Below, piece by piece: positions 6,191-14,727 of a DNA stretch of 29,019 nucleotides. The notes below the pieces were generated by a model. The model searched no databases. It was given only the letters and a program-made list of their open reading frames with translations, and had not been told where the DNA came from. The DNA comes from JAIBBG01 sp043748015. GTDB taxonomy: Bacteria > Bacteroidota > Bacteroidia > Flavobacteriales_D > Sanyastnellaceae. The DNA is taken from positions 1 to 29,019 of the forward strand of contig JAYTOA010000037.1 of assembly GCA_043748015.1 (NCBI GenBank), in the 5' to 3' direction. The position numbers were made by a program, and so were the translations under genes. Every line of letters begins with the position of its first letter. Position 1 is the stretch's first letter.

Positions 6191-7138
6191 ATGAAAACAC
6201 AATCCGTCATATCCTTGATCAGTCGTTTGCTTCTGGCATCGGCTTTCATTATTTCCGGATTTCTCAAACTCTATCCTATAGAATTTTTTGAGAATGATTT
6301 ACTCATGCATCATCTCGGGAATGAGTCGCTCGTACTTTTTGAATCGCGGTTGCTCATCGCAAGTGAATTCATCATTGGAGCCGGGATTCTGCTGGCCTTA
6401 CACGACAAATTGTTTCTTTCATTGTCCTATGCATCATTGGCGCTATACACAATCTACCTTTTTGCAATACTCGCAATTGAAGGCAACGCGGGCAATTGTG
6501 GATGCATGGGCAGTGCCATTGTACTAAGTCCGCTTGAGGGAATCATAAAGAACGTCTTCCTATTCTCACTTACGTATTGGGTTTGGCAGATCCCTTTCAA
6601 ATGGTCAACGCGATATCGCAGCCGGATCTTACTGTCTCTGTGTGCAATCGGGATTGCGGCACCTTTCATTTTCAATCCAATATTACTTCCTGAAAAAATC
6701 ATTACAACATCAGGTGAAAGAACTGTTTTGCCCTTAGAATTACTTTATGAAACGCCAGGCGAAACGCCTCCATCTTTTAACTTGGTCAAAGGAAAAAAAA
6801 TTGTTGCATTTCTTTTATTGAGTTGTAGTCATTGCAAATTGGCAGCAACACGATTGGAGGCCATCAAAAGAAGCAATCCCGAACTTCCGATACATCTGTT
6901 ATTGTGCGGAGAAAGAGACGATCTCGCCAAATTTCTTCGCGAGACCAACGTATCAGTTTTACCTTATAGTTATTACTCGTCACTTCATTTTTTCATGAAA
7001 ATGTCGGGTCCCGATTTCCCTGCGATCTACCTTGTAAATGACAAAGTAGCGGATGCCAAAATGGGGTTTTACGAAATCAATTCAGAAGCACTGAATGCAT
7101 GGTTTGCAGACACTACGACCGCGATTTCCAGAGATTGA
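6191..7138 (+). CDS. MauE/DoxX-like membrane protein fused to thioredoxin-like domain
   Basis: A 315-residue protein. Residues 1-135 carry four membrane segments in the MauE/DoxX arrangement (LLLASAFIISGFLKL at the start, then GNCGCMG at 101-107, the paired-cysteine feature of MauE-like proteins). A fifth hydrophobic segment lies at about 145-165. Residues 175-310 look like a periplasmic thioredoxin fold: a beta strand KIVAFLLLSCSHC with the CxxC pair Cys212 and Cys215, and a possible cis-proline in FPAIY (Pro277). In methylamine-utilisation clusters MauE and the thioredoxin-like MauD are separate proteins; here equivalents appear joined, suggesting electron transfer across the membrane to disulfides. 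That role is inferred. The start is only 8 bases past a terminator. The last 26 bases overlap, tail to tail, the M61 peptidase gene. Confidence 0.75.
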   Translation: MKTQSVISLISRLLLASAFIISGFLKLYPIEFFENDLLMHHLGNESLVLFESRLLIASEFIIGAGILLALHDKLFLSLSYASLALYTIYLFAILAIEGNAGNCGCMGSAIVLSPLEGIIKNVFLFSLTYWVWQIPFKWSTRYRSRILLSLCAIGIAAPFIFNPILLPEKIITTSGERTVLPLELLYETPGETPPSFNLVKGKKIVAFLLLSCSHCKLAATRLEAIKRSNPELPIHLLLCGERDDLAKFLRETNVSVLPYSYYSSLHFFMKMSGPDFPAIYLVNDKVADAKMGFYEINSEALNAWFADTTTAISRD

Positions 7139-8834
7139 AAAAGCGAACTTGATCTTCTGTTGGAGCATCCAAAGTAATGACGCGGTATTTCTTTTCCCAT
7201 GTTATTCCAACTTCTGAAAGTTTGATGTCCAGCATTTTTCCTCTGCGGAAAATTTTCAGATCAACCGTTTCTTTGCTCATTTTCAATAGCCATTGAAAAT
7301 TTTTGTAAGGAGCCGTTCCATCCACAGAAATGATCTCATCACCTTCCCACAGTCCGCCGTGGTCGGCAGGCGAGTCAGGCATTACAGTTGAAACAGTCAC
7401 TTTGCCATTGTTCTCGTCTACTTTTAATCCAAAGGCAGACTCATTCCATTTGTAAGCTGGTATTTGCGAAAGTGTCAAACCTACAATTTCCAATACCGTA
7501 TTGATCCAGGACATGTAGTCGTCAGTACCGTTGACAAGCTCATCAAAAATTTCATTTGCAACATCACCGGAAAAACGTTTCACACTATTGAAATAGTCAC
7601 TTTCACTATAACCTAGTCCCTTCTTTCCGAAATCATTGTAAAGCACACGCATCACATCGTCCATAGAATATTTCCCTTCGCTGTTGTGCAAAATGATGAT
7701 ATCGCAAATCATCGCAATCAGAAAGCCTTCATTATAAATGGAAACTTTTCTCCATGGTATTCCTGAGCTATAACCATCGAGCCATGTATCATAACTACTA
7801 TCTGCTACCGACAAATTGAATCTTCCCGGATTCTCGAAATGTTTCTGCAATCTATCTTCAACTGCATTCAACCAATCGAGATCATTGAACGATCCTGATC
7901 GCCATAACAGAAGATCACCATAATAGGTAGTCACGCCTTCATAGACATAACCCAATCGCGAATAATTCTCCTTTGTAAAATCATAAGGCAACATTTCAAC
8001 AGGTCGGATATTCTTCACATTCCATGTATGAAACAACTCGTGGCAACTGATACCAAGAAGATCTTTGAAAAGTGGTTCATTCTGAAAATCAGCAGCCGGA
8101 CCCATAGCTATGACAGTGCTGTTGCTGTGCTCAACTCCGTGACGAATAAAATCGGGTGAGAACAAAAACAGGAAATGATAGTCATTGCATGGAATGTCAC
8201 CGAAGAGAATCAACTGCGCATCTGTGAACGCGACAAATTCATTCACGAGACGAGCTTCGTCGAGATTCACTTCGCCTTCAATCCAAATATGAAAAACATA
8301 TTTTCCCAATTGGTATTGAAGATGACGAATAGCTGCGCTTGCAATCAGCGGGCTATCTGCCAGTTCATCGAAAGATTTTGCGCTCAACACATTCTTTCGA
8401 ATAGTGTTCAGTCCGCAAGCCAAAACATAATTGTCGGGTATATCAAGAACTACTTCATAATCAATATCAGGTTGATCAGGAAGAAAGAAAAAGCAATTGA
8501 CAGGGTTGATATAAAGCAAGCGTTCGTCAAGAAATGTTGATCCGGCATTCAGATCAGCCGCATAGTATTCGTAGGAGAGAATAACATGCTGAAGACCTTC
8601 GCAATCGGCTTCCCATAAGTCTTTGGTGAGCTTCTGAATGGGAAGAGGATTACTCAACTCATCAGTTACTTCGAATGCTCTGATGTTTTTGGAAAAATTT
8701 CCGAGCTCGTATCTGCCGGGTCTCCATGCTGCAAGTTGCAGTTGAACCTTTTCTTTTCCTTCGACCGGAATGCGCGCTTCAAATGAAATAAAATGTCTAT
8801 GCGGTTGCTCGTAACGAACTTTATATCTGATCAT
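7113..8834 (-). CDS. M61 family metallopeptidase with PDZ domain
   Basis: A 573-residue zinc peptidase of the M61 (glycyl aminopeptidase) family. Residues 1-160 form the N-terminal beta domain (AAWRPGRYELGNFSKNIRAF is typical). The gluzincin-like centre has HELFH with His265, Glu266 and His269, followed by TWNVKNIRP, and VYEGVTTYYGD whose Glu299 is the third zinc ligand. A PDZ domain spans about 468-545 (STVMPDSPADHGGLWEGDEI). No signal peptide is visible at MIRYKVRYEQ, so the protein is probably cytoplasmic or exported in an unusual way. Its ATG overlaps the stop of the upstream phosphatase gene by one base (TAATG), so translation is likely coupled. The 3' end overlaps the MauE-like gene by 26 bases. 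Family assignment is firm; physiological substrate unknown. Confidence 0.92.
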   Translation of the reverse strand: MIRYKVRYEQPHRHFISFEARIPVEGKEKVQLQLAAWRPGRYELGNFSKNIRAFEVTDELSNPLPIQKLTKDLWEADCEGLQHVILSYEYYAADLNAGSTFLDERLLYINPVNCFFFLPDQPDIDYEVVLDIPDNYVLACGLNTIRKNVLSAKSFDELADSPLIASAAIRHLQYQLGKYVFHIWIEGEVNLDEARLVNEFVAFTDAQLILFGDIPCNDYHFLFLFSPDFIRHGVEHSNSTVIAMGPAADFQNEPLFKDLLGISCHELFHTWNVKNIRPVEMLPYDFTKENYSRLGYVYEGVTTYYGDLLLWRSGSFNDLDWLNAVEDRLQKHFENPGRFNLSVADSSYDTWLDGYSSGIPWRKVSIYNEGFLIAMICDIIILHNSEGKYSMDDVMRVLYNDFGKKGLGYSESDYFNSVKRFSGDVANEIFDELVNGTDDYMSWINTVLEIVGLTLSQIPAYKWNESAFGLKVDENNGKVTVSTVMPDSPADHGGLWEGDEIISVDGTAPYKNFQWLLKMSKETVDLKIFRRGKMLDIKLSEVGITWEKKYRVITLDAPTEDQVRFFNLWKSRS

Positions 8835-10495
8835 TATTTTTTCTTCATTGCTTCAACAATCGGTTGACCGGTGCATGCATCCGGAAAAGGCAGACGACAA
8901 ATGGATGAAATGGTAGGAGCGATATCTGTAATTACATAGGGTGAAAAGCTCTCCCCCTTCGCAACTCCGACACCAAAAAAAATAGCTGGCACATGTGTAT
9001 CTGCATTGAACGAAGAACCGTGAGTGGTTCCGGTCATACCATATTCAATATATCCCGGCTTTAATATATAAATCACGTCGCCGGACAGCGTCTGACTGAA
9101 TCCATTCTGAACCATTTCCTTCATAACACTTCCTCCTCTGAATTGTGCAAGGTCATTTGCCGTAAAACTCATGAGCACTTCCGGATAAGTAAGAATCATG
9201 TTTGCGACTTCGTATTGCACTTCTTTGATATTGATTTTCGCTGCGCTCATCAAAGTGCGATTGAAAAAAATATTTTGATTGCTTTCATTGATGATCCAAT
9301 CACCGGGGCCATATTTTTTCACCAACTCACCTTCAACAAAGTATTCGAGTTGCTCACTTTTCCAGTAACCACCAATGCCCTTTTCTTTCGTCACATAACT
9401 TGGTGTAGGTGTTCCTCCATGATCAGCAGATAAAAAAAGCAGGTAACTTTCACGTCCAAATTTCTTATCGAGATAATCAATCAAATCTGCGATCTGAAGA
9501 TCGAGTCGCAAGTAACAATCCTGCGCTTCTCTGGAGTGAATTCCAAATTGATGTCCTACATAATCCGTTGCAGAAAAACTGAGGCACAACATATCCGTAA
9601 TATCATCCATACCCAGTTCTTCACCCTCTATCAATGCCTTCGCAAAATCAACAGTCATAGCATTGCCAAATGGTGTTGCTTTCAACAAATCGAAATTTCC
9701 ATTAGCGGATCTCAATGCGGGTAAGTCATAAGGGAAAACCGGGCGCAAGGTTCCTTTGAACGGAGACTCATAAGCGTTGTTATCCGGCAAACTTTCATCG
9801 TATGCAGACTCATCTTTCAACAAAGACCAAGTCTGACTCAAATATTCGGTTGCCAAGCCTCGCTCATTAAAATTCTTCACCCAAGCAGGCAATTCGTTCA
9901 TGTACCAGCTACTAGTCGCCCACTTTCCCTCATCCGCTCCAACGAACCAATAAGCGGCATCGGCCATTCGACCTGCCGGAAGAATTGCACCTCGATCTTT
10001 CATTGCAATGCCAAAAACTTTTGATCTTTTATTGGTAAAAAGTTCGAGCGCATCACCTAAAGTTGAAGCCGTCAAATAATGCGGCGACATCTGCCCCGAT
10101 TTACCAATTGTTCCCACGCCTTGTACAGTGCTGTCAGATGAACAATAAATGGTGAGGCCTGAAGAGCGCTCATACCAATCGTTTTCAATGATTCCATGTA
10201 AGCTCGGAGTAGTTCCTGTGAATATAGAAGCGTGTCCCGGACCGGTGTATGTCGGCATATAGTTGTACTGCACATTTCTGCAGAAAAATCCCTCAGCAAC
10301 CAATCTTTTAAAACCATTTTCAGAAAAATCGTTGCGGTATTTTTCTATGTAGTCATAGCGCATTTGATCAACAGTAATTCCAATGATTAATTTAGGACGC
10401 ACGGCATCCGCGGGAGGAATTACAGTAACTACAGGTTCTGTGGCAGAACAACCAACAAGTACCGCGCAGAATAAAGAAAGCAATTGAAATTTCAT
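8834..10495 (-). CDS. PafA-like alkaline phosphatase family lipoprotein
   Basis: A 553-residue member of the alkaline phosphatase superfamily resembling PafA of Flavobacterium, which hydrolyses phosphate monoesters with two zinc ions. The lipobox LVGC gives Cys16 as the lipid anchor. Catalytic landmarks: VDQMRYDY (Asp43, zinc ligand), PTYTGPGHAS with the nucleophile Thr84, GIIENDWY with Asn105, and MKDRGAILPAGR with Lys166 and Arg168, matching PafA Thr79, Asn100, Lys162 and Arg164. Later zinc-ligand motifs are ATDYVGHQFG, SADHGGTPTPSY and THGSSFNADTHVP. It should act in the periplasm or at the outer membrane to release phosphate. Genuine phosphodiesterase activity is less likely because the Lys-x-Arg monoesterase feature is present. 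First gene of a two-gene operon with the M61 peptidase. Confidence 0.92.
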   Translation of the reverse strand: MKFQLLSLFCAVLVGCSATEPVVTVIPPADAVRPKLIIGITVDQMRYDYIEKYRNDFSENGFKRLVAEGFFCRNVQYNYMPTYTGPGHASIFTGTTPSLHGIIENDWYERSSGLTIYCSSDSTVQGVGTIGKSGQMSPHYLTASTLGDALELFTNKRSKVFGIAMKDRGAILPAGRMADAAYWFVGADEGKWATSSWYMNELPAWVKNFNERGLATEYLSQTWSLLKDESAYDESLPDNNAYESPFKGTLRPVFPYDLPALRSANGNFDLLKATPFGNAMTVDFAKALIEGEELGMDDITDMLCLSFSATDYVGHQFGIHSREAQDCYLRLDLQIADLIDYLDKKFGRESYLLFLSADHGGTPTPSYVTKEKGIGGYWKSEQLEYFVEGELVKKYGPGDWIINESNQNIFFNRTLMSAAKINIKEVQYEVANMILTYPEVLMSFTANDLAQFRGGSVMKEMVQNGFSQTLSGDVIYILKPGYIEYGMTGTTHGSSFNADTHVPAIFFGVGVAKGESFSPYVITDIAPTISSICRLPFPDACTGQPIVEAMKKK

Positions 10496-10528
10496 AATAA
10501 ATAATTGAGTGCGAAATTACTGTAGCAG

Positions 10529-10561
10529 CGAAACTATTGGATTGGTATGCAAATTCCACAA
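10529..10561 (-). promoter_or_regulatory. Candidate promoter for the phosphatase / M61 operon
   Basis: On the minus strand TTG (10561-10559) lies 22 bases before TAGTTTCG (10536-10529). A second -7-like box, TAATTTCG, is at 10519-10512. Transcription would start between about 10520 and 10505, close to the start codon at 10495. Confidence 0.35.
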
Positions 10562-10593
10562 TACAATGAAAATCATCATCGAAACAAATTCGC

Positions 10594-10626
10594 AAAAAAG
10601 CCCCGATGCAAATTGCTTCGGGGCTT
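10594..10626 (-). terminator. Rho-independent terminator after the T9SS propeller gene
   Basis: Read on the minus strand, AAGCCCCGA (10626-10618) pairs with its complement at 10606-10598 and is followed by six U. It begins 21 bases after the propeller gene's stop codon. Confidence 0.85.
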
Positions 10627-10646
10627 CAAATTACTGCAGTTCAAAA

Positions 10647-12722
10647 TCAATGTTGAACAACAATCTTCTTCGCAATCGATTGTTGATTGTCGCTGTGAAT
10701 CAAAGCTGTGTAAACCTGATTCGGTAAGGAAGCGATATTCACTTGAATTGAATGTTTGTTGCCAAAAGATTCCTGCATCACGATTCTTCCTGACATATCT
10801 ATCAGTGTTACGTAAGCATTATGCATTAGACCGGAATTTGAATAACTAAAATTCAAAACATCGCCCGCTGGATTAGGCCATGCATTCACAGAAACATTGT
10901 TTTCGTTTTCAGTTACGGACACTGGTCCCAACTCAACACGCATCACTTGATCCGTAACGCTATTCACATACCAGATCAAACCATCAGGGCCAACTTTCAC
11001 GCCCATAATTCCATTGCTTCCGGTTGGAATAACACCAAGTAATAAAGCCGAGCTACCGCTGATATCATACAGATTGATATCACCTGTGTTGTAATTGGAA
11101 ACGATCATGTGATTGCCCACGATGTCAATACCTGTAGGTTCATCCAAACCCGTGGTAATGTATTCTTCCCATACAAAATTGTCCATGGTTTTATAAATCG
11201 CAACTTCTTCGTATGGAGTAGAACTTGCGCCGGGTGTTCCAGTATTGGTATTAATTCTTATCACACGATTTTGTTGTGAGTTACATGCATACAGCCAACC
11301 TGTTTGTTGATCCAAAACGAGATGATCCGGTACTTCATGTTGTGGGTCTTCATTGTATCCGGGAATTGGATACTTGTAAATTTCACCATCACCGTGGAAA
11401 TCATTTCCCGGACCGTGATCTTCTTTAAAGTCATAACTCATTATCTCATTATGCGCTCCACAAGTAACCCAGAATTTATTGCCGGTTTCCCATGCAATTC
11501 CCATACTGTACGGACTTTCGTGCAACATATCCAGATGACTACCATTTCCTCCGCTCGGTTGAGCATAGATGGCCGGATCACTGCTCCACAAAGCAGGTCC
11601 GGTGAAGGGTGCACCGCCATCATGATTCGCATCATACACTCCCGGTGATGTCGCAAAATTCTCATTTCTTGAAAAAGCAATACCTGTGGGCAACGACATA
11701 AAATGCCATGCATTACCATCCGTTTGAGTCAACGCCGTTTGATTGCTTTCACCGGCATTTGAAATTTTGACAGTCTTTCCTCCATCGTTTTCCGTACTCT
11801 TCAGTACAACCCATAATTCATTACTTGTGAGTATCGGATGAAAATCCAGATCGCGTGGATCTGTAACACCTGAAGAAAGAATTGCAGTAGGCATGGGCGT
11901 AAAACCAAGATAGCTGTCAAGCAGGTTTGGAATACCTGGTCCGACAATAACAGTGCGTGACACCTGGTCATTTGGCGTATTCATATCACTGTAACCATTG
12001 ATTTGACTGATCCAGAGAACAACAGTATGGTTACCATTCGAAGTTGCATTCCATGCTGTTGGGTGTGACATTTCAAATGAAGAAAAAGGTAAGATATTCA
12101 GACCCGACACCGACGCGGTAACAGCTGTGCCACCATCAATTGTATATCTCATTTGAAGTGAAGAAATCGTTGCACCTCCATTATTAAAAAACTGGCCTCG
12201 TATATCAACTGCGTCAGGCTGTACATAAGAATAGCTGAGCAATTGCACTCCTTCAACATCGTAAGCCAATGGCTCGGCAACAGTAAAGTTGAAAGCCCCA
12301 CCTGCCCCGGTACCGGTATAGCTCAGAACATTAAAACCAAAAAGATTGAACACAAAACTTGCTCCTCCATCAGCATAATCATCCACATAGTGCAAGGTAT
12401 AAGAAGATCCAACGGTAAGACAAATTCCATTCGCAGTTATAGTAGTGTTGTCCGCATACCCCTGAGCAGTAGTGGCAACTTGTCCACCACCGCCATTGCA
12501 TCCAACCTGACCGTTGTTGCCGCCTTGGGCAATCATTCCGGAGCCACATGCATTTCCTTGTGGAGTAATTTGCCAGTAACATTCATATCCCCAATTGTCA
12601 GTGGTGACTAACAAAACGAGTTCTGTTTCGCCACTCGAACATTGGGCATTTGCGGTGTTGTTCAGAGCCATAACCCATGAAAGACAGCAACACGCAATCA
12701 GAGAGTAAACTATTTTATTCAT
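10647..12722 (-). CDS. T9SS-exported beta-propeller (NHL-like) protein, histidine-rich
   Basis: A 691-residue secreted protein. Signal peptide 1-26 (ends NANA/Q). Residues 27-150 form a glycine-rich beta domain with several cysteines (28, 48, 59, 75, 101) seen in Bacteroidota surface proteins. Residues 155-262 look like a fibronectin or Ig-type beta domain. Residues 270-600 resemble NHL/streptogramin-lyase beta-propeller blades (LDEPTGIDIVGNHMIVSNY; GVKVGPDGLIWYVNSVTDQVMRV). Residues 612-691 are a T9SS type A sorting domain (AWPNPAGDVLNFSY, MSGRIVMQ, LPNQVYTA). The propeller is rich in histidine between 367 and 467 (NHDGG, GSHLDMLHES, GAHNE, KEDHG, DFHGDG, QHEVPDH), which might bind a metal; this is inference. 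The likely operon partner is the DUF4625-like lipoprotein 78 bases upstream. No enzymatic activity can be assigned. Confidence 0.85.
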   Translation of the reverse strand: MNKIVYSLIACCCLSWVMALNNTANAQCSSGETELVLLVTTDNWGYECYWQITPQGNACGSGMIAQGGNNGQVGCNGGGGQVATTAQGYADNTTITANGICLTVGSSYTLHYVDDYADGGASFVFNLFGFNVLSYTGTGAGGAFNFTVAEPLAYDVEGVQLLSYSYVQPDAVDIRGQFFNNGGATISSLQMRYTIDGGTAVTASVSGLNILPFSSFEMSHPTAWNATSNGNHTVVLWISQINGYSDMNTPNDQVSRTVIVGPGIPNLLDSYLGFTPMPTAILSSGVTDPRDLDFHPILTSNELWVVLKSTENDGGKTVKISNAGESNQTALTQTDGNAWHFMSLPTGIAFSRNENFATSPGVYDANHDGGAPFTGPALWSSDPAIYAQPSGGNGSHLDMLHESPYSMGIAWETGNKFWVTCGAHNEIMSYDFKEDHGPGNDFHGDGEIYKYPIPGYNEDPQHEVPDHLVLDQQTGWLYACNSQQNRVIRINTNTGTPGASSTPYEEVAIYKTMDNFVWEEYITTGLDEPTGIDIVGNHMIVSNYNTGDINLYDISGSSALLLGVIPTGSNGIMGVKVGPDGLIWYVNSVTDQVMRVELGPVSVTENENNVSVNAWPNPAGDVLNFSYSNSGLMHNAYVTLIDMSGRIVMQESFGNKHSIQVNIASLPNQVYTALIHSDNQQSIAKKIVVQH

Positions 12723-12800
12723 TGTAAAAATTAATTTGATTGAAGAGATATTTTTTAAACAAGTTGTAGAGTATCCAATTTTATTTTTTCTTTCATTCCA

Positions 12801-13610
12801 TTAGTTCACAGTAAAATCAGCTTGCATCCAATTTTGCCAACCATTGCGATCAGTCGCTGAAATTCGCAGCACATAATTTCCTGCTATCAAAAACTGCGGC
12901 ACTTGAATCTGTGCCATTTCAAACATCCAGATATTTTCCGGCATCCATGTTTGCTGCCAATGCACTTCATCATTTAAAAAAAGTACGGCGTCAATTTTTT
13001 GTAAAAAATTCGCATCGAGAATATTTCCTTGAATGGTAAATAATTCTCCGGTACTCATTTCAATAAAGCCTTTATCATTTGATGAGTGTGAAGTTGCTAC
13101 AGGAACAATTGCAGGAATACTGTCGTTTTGAATGACAAGCGTTTCCTGTCTATTGCTGAGGTTGCCATCGGCATCGAGAACAGAAATATTCAGATTCCAG
13201 ACTCCACTGATATTCGCCGGAGCGCTGAATTTAAAAATCACCGTTGTATCAATTCCTTGAAGCGGCAAAACGCTTTCAGGATTCCATTCTCCAATATTTG
13301 GTGATTTGAATGCAGGATGAAGTTCGCCGCCATGGATAGAGTGAAAATGAAAATCTTCAGTTCTGCTCATTGAAACTTTAGATTCCTTCAAAGATTCATC
13401 GTCGGAAAGCGTAACATAAAATCTATTTACTATTCCTGCTTGTGCCTGGTAACCCACGCCATGTTCATTGGGTGTATACACATTGGCAATGACTGGTGGA
13501 GAACTAAGTTCGACTTTGCTACATGACATCACAGCAAGAGTCATCGCCAGGATGAGAAAAAGAGACACATTCAATAACCAATAAGGATAAGACTTCTTCA
13601 AAATTTTCAC
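12801..13610 (-). CDS. DUF4625-like lipoprotein
   Basis: A 269-residue protein with a lipoprotein signal peptide; the lipobox VMSC puts the lipid on Cys30. Two beta-sandwich-like units follow. The first (about 38-165) has features of DUF4625: a short PPVI opening, a stretch on difference or change (FYVTLSDDESLKESKVSM) and then a histidine cluster DFHFHSIHGGELHP (His88, 90, 93, 98). It ends with VWNLNISVLDADGNLSNRQ. The second (about 165-269) ends YVLRISATDRNGWQN, again an Ig-like strand pattern. It is probably anchored in the outer membrane. It is transcribed just ahead of the histidine-rich propeller protein and may be its surface partner; both carry clusters that could bind metal. The DUF4625 match is from memory of the motif and is only moderately sure. 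Confidence 0.7.
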   Translation of the reverse strand: MKILKKSYPYWLLNVSLFLILAMTLAVMSCSKVELSSPPVIANVYTPNEHGVGYQAQAGIVNRFYVTLSDDESLKESKVSMSRTEDFHFHSIHGGELHPAFKSPNIGEWNPESVLPLQGIDTTVIFKFSAPANISGVWNLNISVLDADGNLSNRQETLVIQNDSIPAIVPVATSHSSNDKGFIEMSTGELFTIQGNILDANFLQKIDAVLFLNDEVHWQQTWMPENIWMFEMAQIQVPQFLIAGNYVLRISATDRNGWQNWMQADFTVN

Positions 13611-13744
13611 TTAATACAAAGGAGGGCATCAAACATACCCCTGGGATCCTGATAATTCCGAAGATTCGATGCTGATTATTGGAGTTCCAAATACAATTGA
13701 AATGTGATGACGTTCCCTAGTCACCGTCGTAAACTCATGAAATT

Positions 13745-14113
13745 TCACAATTCACCGCTCGAAAGCATTCTGGAAAGGACAAACAAAATAAAGATGCAGG
13801 CAGCACAACTGATGAGAACATTGAAAGATGCTAGCCACCAACTTCCTTGTCGGAGTAATTGAAATGTTTCAAGACTAAACGCCGAAAATGTGCTCAATCC
13901 ACCGCAAAATCCTGTGGCCAATAGCGGCCAAATCGAACCCGGATGGCTCTTGATTCCGAAAAAATAAAGAACACCAATGACAATTGTTGCGAGAACATTT
14001 GCGATCAATGTTGGCCATGGAAACAAAACCACAACTCCATTAAACGCCATGCTCAAGGCAAATCTTCCAACTGAACCTATGCCACCACCTATAAACACCC
14101 ATAGCCAATTCAT
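13745..14113 (-). CDS. crcB: Fluoride channel CrcB (Fluc)
   Basis: A 122-residue inner-membrane protein with four membrane segments, the size of Fluc channels, which export fluoride as antiparallel dimers. Family landmarks are GGGIGSVGRF (9-18), the pore asparagine region TLIANV (Asn39), and GFCGGLSTFSAFS (68-80), which includes the phenylalanines and the sodium-site loop. The gene overlaps the upstream PAP2 gene by four bases (ATGA), so it is translated with it. I looked for a fluoride riboswitch: its usual place is occupied by PAP2 coding sequence and none was recognised. It is the last gene of the acyl-CoA ligase operon. Confidence 0.93.
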   Translation of the reverse strand: MNWLWVFIGGGIGSVGRFALSMAFNGVVVLFPWPTLIANVLATIVIGVLYFFGIKSHPGSIWPLLATGFCGGLSTFSAFSLETFQLLRQGSWWLASFNVLISCAACIFILFVLSRMLSSGEL

Positions 14114-14700
14114 ACCAGATCGAATTTATGGGAAAGATTGTGAAACATGCGTGCTACCAGCCATCCTGTGCCAATTCCAAACAGCGCACCTGCAAGGACA
14201 TCACCCGGGTAATGAACTCCCATATAAATTCTACTATAGCCTATAAGGATTGCCCAACCATAAAGCGAGAATGCTACCCACTTTTTGACGGGGCGTATAC
14301 ACATCAAATAAAAAGTAACGACACCGAAAAAATTCGAAGCGTGATTGGAGAAAAAACCAAACTGCCCTCCACGGTATGGATTTCCTGATTCGTCCATCAC
14401 AAGGTTTACATAATCCATTGTTTGATCGTTATGACTGGGACGTAAACGCATGACAGTATTTTTGATCAAATGCACAGCAGTGAAATCAGTCAAGAATAGC
14501 AGAAGCACAGCAAATAAAATTAGAAGAATAAACGCAGAAATTCCATACTTTTTGTTAAGCGAGTAAACCATGACAGCATAGACCGGTATCCAGATTTCCA
14601 TCTTGCTGATATGCCACATCAAAGTATCAAACAAGGGCGAATGATATCCGTTCAACAGATACAACAATTCGCGATCTATTTGATCCAATGATTCCAGCAA
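14110..14700 (-). CDS. PAP2 family membrane phosphatase
   Basis: A 196-residue membrane protein of the phosphatidic acid phosphatase type 2 superfamily. The three signature motifs are present: KNTVMRLRP (Lys80 to Pro88), SNHAS (118-122, with His120 as the general acid) and YSRIYMGVHYPGDV (Arg157, nucleophile His163, Asp167). The second motif has SNH instead of the more common SGH, a variant seen in many Bacteroidota members. It probably removes phosphate from a lipid such as phosphatidic acid or undecaprenyl pyrophosphate; the sequence does not settle which. It lies 27 bases after the acyl-CoA ligase gene and overlaps crcB by four bases, in one operon. Confidence 0.9.
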   Translation of the reverse strand: MLESLDQIDRELLYLLNGYHSPLFDTLMWHISKMEIWIPVYAVMVYSLNKKYGISAFILLILFAVLLLFLTDFTAVHLIKNTVMRLRPSHNDQTMDYVNLVMDESGNPYRGGQFGFFSNHASNFFGVVTFYLMCIRPVKKWVAFSLYGWAILIGYSRIYMGVHYPGDVLAGALFGIGTGWLVARMFHNLSHKFDLV

Positions 14701-14727
14701 TTAGGTTTCAGACTTAAGTCAAAACTA

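Noticed and set aside
13611..13744. Small gene or terminator in the 134-base gap after crcB
   Set aside because: No convincing reading frame, hairpin or promoter could be supported.
13745..14113. Fluoride riboswitch ahead of crcB
   Set aside because: The upstream sequence codes for the PAP2 protein through a four-base overlap, and no riboswitch pattern was seen.
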